Assembly: GCA_016946835.1 (NCBI GenBank)
Contig: JACVTC010000119.1
Coordinates: 444,501 to 508,500, forward strand
DNA length: 64,000 bases
Reading direction: 5' to 3'
DNA from: Neocallimastix lanati (nom. inval.)
Taxonomy: Eukaryota > Neocallimastigomycota > Neocallimastigomycetes > Neocallimastigales > Neocallimastigaceae
Shown here: in pieces, positions 57,717 through 64,000 of the stretch
Layout: each line of letters opens with the position of its first letter
Position numbering within the stretch: the stretch's first letter is position 1
Translations under genes and position numbers: made by a program
The notes under the pieces: model-generated
The model's input: only the letters and a program-made list of their open reading frames with translations
What the model was told of the DNA's origin: nothing
Databases searched by the model: none

Positions 57717-58552
57717 GTGTAAAAAATTAGACTTATTGTTATAAGTCTATATTCCTTAATCCTTAATAATTATAAAATAATTATTAAGTTTACTTAGTTT
57801 TATAAATAATTAATTATTAATAATGTAGCAAATTTATTATGTATTAAATTTTACTAAATTTATTTTGTATTTATTTTGTATGTATTTCTATATTTATTTC
57901 TGTATTTAATTCTGTATTTTTCTTAATTTTATTTTATTCGTAAGTTAATTCGGTTAAATTGTTAAAGTGTGAATTAATTTAACCGTTTAACTTACGTAAT
58001 TTAGAACATCGGTTATTAAGGTTTTTCCATAAAAATGGTTTTACTTAATAATACGATAACCAATAAGTATAGATTATTGGTTGAAATCTTTCCAGGTTTT
58101 TCTACTAATCTTTTCCTGGAAAGTATTTTGTTAAGATTAGAAATTTCTTTATTTCTTTATTTTAAAGTATAAAAAGGACTCTTGAGTTTCCTTTCGAAAA
58201 TCAAGAGTTATTATTATAAGAAATTGTAATAATAATAGTAATAATAAATATTTATAATTTTTTAAATAAAATATTTAAATCTTAAATAAAAAAATTTTAT
58301 AATAATTTTTTTTTTAAAAATAAAATTTATAATAAAAATATAAAATATTTTAATAATAAAACATATTAATAAATTATCATAAAACATATTTTTTTATTTT
58401 TCCTTTCACACTTAGTGTTTCTAAGTTTATTATAGTTTCTTATAATAAACTCTCTTTTAAGATAAGTATTTAAATTCTTATTTTATTTTGTTCCAATTAA
58501 TATTAATATTAATAGAGATAATAATTTCTATATTTTTGTAGAAATTATTACA
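57717..58552 (+). repeat. Probable solo LTR, family A
   Basis: It ends GAAATTATTACA. A TATA box near 58168 is followed by ACTCTTGA (58178-58185) / TCAAGAGT (58201-58208), and the second family inverted repeat lies near 58433-58460. The start at TGTAAAAAATT is inferred. Confidence 0.65.
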
Positions 58553-58569
58553 TTCAGTATTCGTTACAG

Positions 58570-58978
58570 ATGTAAAATATTTAATAATTTGAATACGTAT
58601 TTAAAGGTAATGTAATGTAAATTATTGTGGATAAAAATGTTTTCCAAATTTTTAATATAAATTTAAATGTATTCTAAATTATTAATTTAAATAATTTTCT
58701 CAAAAATGTATGACTAAATTATTTGGAGAATTTACATCATTATTACTCACTTTGAATCATGAAACCTTGTAAATTAAAAATAATTAGTCATGAAACTTTG
58801 TAAATTAAAAATAATTAGTCATAAATTAGTTAAATTAAAATAATCAAAGAAAAAATTGCCTTTTCCGTTTGTTTACAAAAACTTGCCGTTTTGTTTATTT
58901 ATTTTAGAAATATTAGATAGTTTTAAATAGTTTTTATATTAAAATAATTCATAAAAATTCATGTAATTTATTATTAAT
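58570..58978 (+). repeat. Fragment of LTR family J
   Basis: It matches 55804-56214 with few differences, starting TGTAAAATATTT. It ends where the reverse-strand retroelement begins. Confidence 0.9.
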
Positions 58979-61859
58979 AATTAATTATTCTGTTTACAGT
59001 TTTTTCGGCTCCTTCATGTCCTACAGAATGAGCACGATTAATTATATCCTTTTTGTCTTCATCACGGTAGATAACTTTTAAATAAGTATCATCTTTCTTA
59101 TAATATAAGGTGTTATCAACAACTTGATAATTCTTAGTGAAGTATTTGATTATTCCTTCTGGTAGGTTTAAATCTTTTGGATTAAGATCAGCTAAAATTG
59201 TATTAATACATTTTATAATATCTTCGCTGTCTTTTGAAGGTAGTCTTGAAAGAGCGTCTGCGAAAACATTTTTCTTTCCTTTTTCATATTTTAGTTCAAT
59301 TTTATATTTGTTAAATTCTTCTATCCAACGCATATGTCTTCCTTTATTTGGAATAGTATTTTTGTAAAATCCTAAGAGTGGTTTATGATCCGTAATGAAT
59401 ATAGTTGGTTTCTTGTTACTAATTAAGTACTGACGGAATTTTTGGATTGCGTAATTAATAGCCAAACCTTCAAGATCAGTTACAGAGTAATTTCTTTCTG
59501 GAGGTGATAAAGTACGACTTACACAACAAATTGGGTGTTCCAATTTGTCTTCCTCCACCTGTAAGAGGACAGCACCGATACCTTGAGTAGAGGCGTCTAT
59601 TCTAACAATAAATTCTTTATCAAAGTCAGGATAACATAATATAGGGTCAGACAATAAACAGTGACGTATGTCTTCAAAAGCTTCATTACGATCAGAAGTC
59701 CATATATATGGTTGATTTTTCTTAAGTAGTTTAAAAAGAGAGTCAGCTCTAATAGAGAAATTTTGTATAAATTTTCTGTAATAACTAGCAAGACCAAGGA
59801 AAGACCTGATTTCATTAACATTTTTGGGAGCTTCCCAAAGGGCTATACTTTGAACTTTAGAAGGAACAGTTTTTAAACCATTAGGGGTAAGAACATGACC
59901 TAAGACTTCAATTGATTCTTGAAAAAATTTGCATTTTTGAAGATTGAGGGAGAGATTATACTTGGAGAATATTTCAAATACTTGTTTTAAATGTTCAAGA
60001 TGTTCTTCAACAGAAGTAGAATATACAACTATGTCATCGATGTAAACGAATAAGCATTTACCAATGAGGGGTAAAAGGATTCTGTTCATCTCCCTTTGAA
60101 AGGTAGCGGGAGCATTAGTTAAACCGAAAGGCATAACAACAAAATTATAGTTTCCAAATTTTGTTGTGAAAGAAGTTTTTTCAATATCTCTAAAATTCAT
60201 TGGGATTTGGTGATAACCCGAATATAAGTCAAGGGCTGAAAATATTTTAGCACCTCTAACTGAAGAGACAAGTTCATCGATGAAAGGAAGTGCATATGAA
60301 TCTTTAATAGTGATTTCATTAAGCCTTCTGTAATCTATACATAGTCTCCATTTCCCATTTTTCTTTCTGACTAATAAAACAGGAAATGACCAAGAGGAAT
60401 GCGAGGGAATAATTAAGCCTTTATTAAGTAAGGATATAATTTCTTCTTTTAGAATATCAGAATGCTCTTTTGATAATTTATAAGGTTTTAGCTTAATAGG
60501 TTTTTCAGTAGTAGTAATTATTGAATGTGGTTCAAGGTTAGCAGTTGTTAGCTGACTTAGTGATGTTGCCATACAGTTTTTGTATTGATTAATAAGACTT
60601 TCAAATTTTGATTTAACTTTATCTGGAACAGAATTGAGAATTTCGTTTAAGGTAGAGTTAAATTCATGAATTTCTTCATCTTCTTTAGATACATAAATAG
60701 CATTCATTAAGGGAATATTATTCGTATTATTTGAGTTAATTATCTGGATTATCTTTTTAAGACCTTTTCTTTTTTTCTGATATATGAAATCATCATCTGG
60801 ATCAATAAGTAATCTATATTTCTTTTGAATACTTCTTCCAAAAATAATATCAAAGTATGGATTATCTTAATTTATAATATAAAACTTTTCATAAATGTTG
60901 CAAGAATCATTAATGTTAATTTTCAATGGAACATAGTATTTAGTAGGTACTGTAGATCCATTTGCTAAAGTAATATTTTGTTCTATTATATCTTCTTCAA
61001 TTTTCACATCATTAAATTTATTTAAACATCCTGTTGTTATAACATTTACATTTGCTCCTGTATCGTAAAGAATTTTTAAAAATACTTCTTTCGTTTTTCC
61101 AATGAAGATTGGAATAGGAATATTATAAAGAGAGCATAATACATTATCTATCTTTGGCTTACAACCTTGTCCTAATTCCTTCCTAAGAGTAGGACTAATA
61201 GAAAGTAATTGTGCAAGACTAATTTTCGGAAACAAGTTGTTGGCTTCCTTAATTATACTAAATTTATTACCTGGTTCTAACATTTGTATATCTGTCATTC
61301 TTCTTTTTCTGGTTTGTTTAGTTTGACTGAGAGATTGACTATGAGTTAGAACATCCTTGGTATTGTTTTCATTATTTATTTTACTACGTTCATCAATTAT
61401 GTTAATTACATTATTTTCATTATTTCCATTATTACTTTCATTATTATTTCCATTATTGTTTTCTGGATTATTTTTCATTTCAGAATCTTTTGTATTTTCC
61501 TTTGTATTATTTGGTTCATCAATAATAATTTCATCATTATCATTTAATTCATGGTCATTTTGTTTTTCATTATTAAGTTCTTCACTTATTTTTCTTCTTC
61601 TTGTATTCCTGATTGCTTTCTTTTGTTGTTTAACTTTCTTAATATTTGGTTGATTAAGAATGGATGGTTTAACGATACTTTTATTATTTGGAGAGATTTT
61701 ATTCTTATCCAAGGTACTTGTAGGCACTTTCTTTTTCTGGGCTACATTAATTTGAGGGATTTGATTATTTTCGTTATTAAGGTAATTTGTTGATTGATTT
61801 GATGATGCAATTTTAGTTATTTTGGGAGATTGCTTACTCTCATAATTTAATTTAAACAT
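58979..61859 (-). pseudogene. Pol body (PR-RT-RNase H) of the reverse-strand element
   Basis: Fossil coding region. From right to left: an Asn-rich segment, protease (ILYDTGANVNVI, about 61045), reverse transcriptase (WRLCIDYRRLNEIT, then VYIDDIVVYS, about 60030) and RNase H (VRIDASTQGIGAVL and ITDHKPLLGF, about 59380-59600). A linker (LPEGIIKYF) is shared with the left-edge element. Protein similarity to that element is high through RNase H and the linker. Confidence 0.88.
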
Positions 61860-62830
61860 TCTTCTTCTAATTCAGGACAATCTTCTTTAACATGACCTAT
61901 TCTTTGACAATTTAAACATACATTGATTTTTAAATCAGCAAGTTTCTGAGTAATTTCTTGCAATTCATCATCTTGGAGTTGTGTAGGTTTCAATGTGATT
62001 TTTCTATTTTCAACATTTTGATTAATATAATTATGAGTAGGCTTTATATTATTATTAAATTTTTGGTAATTATTGTTGTGACTATTATTTATATTATTAT
62101 TATATTTTTGGTAATTATTGTTGTGACTATTATTTATATTATTATTATATTTTTGGTAATTATTGTTGTGACTATTATTTATATTATTATTCTTATTATT
62201 AAATGTATTATTTTTATTATAAGTACTTGTATAATATGTTCCATAATTATTTTGAGTGTTAGATTTTATTTTTCTTTTGTTTGGTTCTGCTTTTTCTTTA
62301 GATCTATTTGATTCTACTAATTTATATATCTTCTCCTTTTTAGACGTTATTTGCATTGCATCTTTTAAGTTTTGAGGTTCTGCTTCTAATAAAGCCTCAT
62401 AGGTTCTAGTTAAAGTCCGAAATGCATTAATATAATAAGAGATTATAACTTCCTTATTTAAATCAATTCTAATTTTATTTAAAAGTGTTTCAAACCTTAT
62501 GTTGAATTCTGCAACACTTTCACCTTTCTTAATTGTAGCTGTTGAAAGTTCTAATAACCTTGAATTTTTAGGAAGAGGTCCCTTGTAATGTTCCTGTAAT
62601 TTACTTATAATGGTATCATATTTATCTGGGGTAGTCTTATTTAATGAATTTATTACTATCTTTCTTGCAATACCAGTAGTAATTGAAATTAAACATTCTA
62701 TCTTTTCTTCTTTGTCAATTTTATTGGAATTACACCAACGAGTATATGAGAAATTCCAATCATCAAATTCTACAGTCGGTTGTCCTAATATAGGAATTCT
62801 GTTGAAATTAATTGATTTTAAATCGGACAT
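61847..62830 (-). CDS. Gag of the reverse-strand Ty3/gypsy element
   Basis: A 327-residue Gag reading leftward from ATG at 62830. The capsid-like region (DWNFSYTRW, VAEFNIRFETLLNKIR) is about 160 residues. Next is an Asn-rich part with three tandem 15-residue units (NNNINNSHNNNYQKY, about 62050-62190), then a CCHC knuckle, CLNCQRIGHVKEDC, near the C-terminus. It overlaps the protease frame by a few codons, as is usual in the family. It assembles the particle around the RNA. Confidence 0.85.
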   Translation of the reverse strand: MSDLKSINFNRIPILGQPTVEFDDWNFSYTRWCNSNKIDKEEKIECLISITTGIARKIVINSLNKTTPDKYDTIISKLQEHYKGPLPKNSRLLELSTATIKKGESVAEFNIRFETLLNKIRIDLNKEVIISYYINAFRTLTRTYEALLEAEPQNLKDAMQITSKKEKIYKLVESNRSKEKAEPNKRKIKSNTQNNYGTYYTSTYNKNNTFNNKNNNINNSHNNNYQKYNNNINNSHNNNYQKYNNNINNSHNNNYQKFNNNIKPTHNYINQNVENRKITLKPTQLQDDELQEITQKLADLKINVCLNCQRIGHVKEDCPELEEECLN

Positions 62831-64000
62831 TTTACTCTGGAATTTAGAAGTAATTTTGTTTTCTCTTTTATATAATTTATATACTTTATTTTATATAATA
62901 ATTTATTCACTAACAAAATATTTATATATTTAAATTTAATTATTTAATCAATTTTTTAATTAATTAAAATTTTATATATTCAATTTCAATTTATTTATTC
63001 ATTCACTTATTATACGTTTCTTTAATTATTTTTTTTTCTTTTTTTTTTTTTTTTTTTTATTTATTTATTTAAGAACCTCGAATTATATATGTAGCAGTAA
63101 TAGATTTTCTTGGCGTTCTGATTATATTTTCGACCTCATTAGACTCTACTTACTCTCTTGTGCTGTTTTCATTCGACTGGTTATAAAGTTTTCCGTTTCT
63201 CTGGATCTCTCACCAAAGTATCGATATAACCAATCAATTACTCTCCAGTACAATTTTCAGTTCTGTCTAACCTCTACTCTCTATAATCAGGACCCAATAC
63301 TCTCTCTTGCTACTCTAATTTATATCTTATTAATCGCGACCTAGAGTCAAGCTCCAATAGTTTATGATTAATAAAATATAAACCTATATAATTCTTTAAA
63401 ATTAAAATAGAATTTTTTTTTTTTTTTTAAAATATAATATTTATCGTTTCCTTTCCTTATAGTTGTCGTTCTTTTCCTATTTATTTATTATTTTCTTCTT
63501 AATATAAATGGCTTTCTTCCCAATATTAATTTAATTTTTATTTATTATATTATTATTATATTATTATATATATATACATATATATATTTTTATTTTTAAT
63601 TTTAAATTATGAATTTTTATACTAGTTCATACTCTAGTTTTTATTTTTAATTATTATTATATAATAAATATTATTTATCCTTTATTTTATTATTATGAAT
63701 TTTTATACTAGTTCATACTCTAGTGTTAATAAATAATACTTATTAATAATAAGTTAGCTGCCTCTCCGGTTCGAAGGACCACTGATAAATTTTAGAAATT
63801 ATCTTAATTTTAATATAGAATTAAAAAGTGATAATTTCAATTTATTTTAATAATAACTGTATAAGTTATTTATGAATTAAAAATGTTTTATTAAAAATAA
63901 CACTAAAAATTGATTTATTAGAACACTTGTTTTCTAATATTTTATTTTATAAATCTTTTATTAAAATTTATTAACCATTATAAAAATTAAAAGTGATTAT
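62831..64000 (-). other. Leader side of the reverse-strand element; unassigned
   Basis: There is a poly(T) near 63040-63058, then an unusually GC-rich, pyrimidine-rich stretch (63080-63350, many CTCTCT and CTACTCT motifs). Two direct copies of ATTTTTATACTAGTTCATAC follow, near 63610 and 63697. Near 63760-63780 is a GC-rich CTCTCCGGTTCGAAGGACC. This is probably untranslated leader and LTR of the element, but no second LTR copy is available here. Confidence 0.4.

Larger units (their letters stand above)
58979..62830 (-). mobile_element. Ty3/gypsy retrotransposon, reverse strand, incomplete
   Basis: Gag, protease, RT and RNase H are recognisable in order on the minus strand. Only the very start of integrase (RAHSVGHEGAEKT) is present. 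It is the same family as the element at the left edge of the window. Broken, about two to three breaks. The LTR on its Gag side was not identified within the window. Confidence 0.88.

Noticed and set aside
63755-63795. Possible tRNA gene or tRNA-derived sequence (GGTTCGAAGGACC)
   Set aside because: It resembles a T-loop/B-box, but there is no matching acceptor stem, anticodon arm or A box at the right distance on either strand.

Overview
The window is extremely AT-rich eukaryotic DNA, with long poly(A)/poly(T) runs, short introns, Asn/Lys-rich proteins and many retroelements and DNA transposons. An AAA-ATPase-like/PD-(D/E)XK gene, an ABCA-type ABC transporter and a hevein-type (CBM18) cysteine-rich gene, together with this base composition, suggest an anaerobic gut fungus (Neocallimastigomycota). 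That is inference from gene content. Another very AT-rich fungus or protist is possible.

Layout. 3-2183: 3' end of a Ty3/gypsy element (RNase H, integrase, 3' LTR). 2189-7092: five unrelated solo LTRs laid end to end, each separated by the same 4 bp (TTAT). 7099-12906: a broken Ty3/gypsy element with long LTRs. 12911-21081: about a dozen more LTRs, mostly separated by 3-5 bp, one of them nested inside another. 21227-27481: a damaged ABCA transporter gene with two introns. 28436-33666: a segment bounded by long inverted repeats, holding two divergently oriented relics of a secreted CBM18/phospholipase A2-like gene. 33667-40935: two Mutator-like (MULE) transposons tail to tail, the second carrying a roughly 2-kb, 48-bp minisatellite. 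41167-43040: AAA-ATPase-like/PDDEXK gene. 43041-46360: tandem repeats without genes. 46361-49275: a third, decayed MULE. 49283-50879: LTR fragments and solo LTRs. 50951-56744: a chromodomain Ty3/gypsy element (chromovirus) with an intact-looking coding region. 57717-58978: LTR and LTR fragment. 58979-64000: a reverse-oriented Ty3/gypsy element of the same family as the one at the left edge.

Only about three loci look like host genes: ABCA, the CBM18/PLA2-like pair and AAA/PDDEXK. Their reading-frame breaks fall mostly in mononucleotide or dinucleotide runs, so either recent decay or assembly error could explain them. The rest is mobile DNA. Most worth following up are the end-to-end LTR arrays with fixed 4-bp spacers, and a self-priming signature in the chromovirus: the 11 nt after its 5' LTR are perfectly complementary to the LTR sequence lying about 30 bp past its TATA box.
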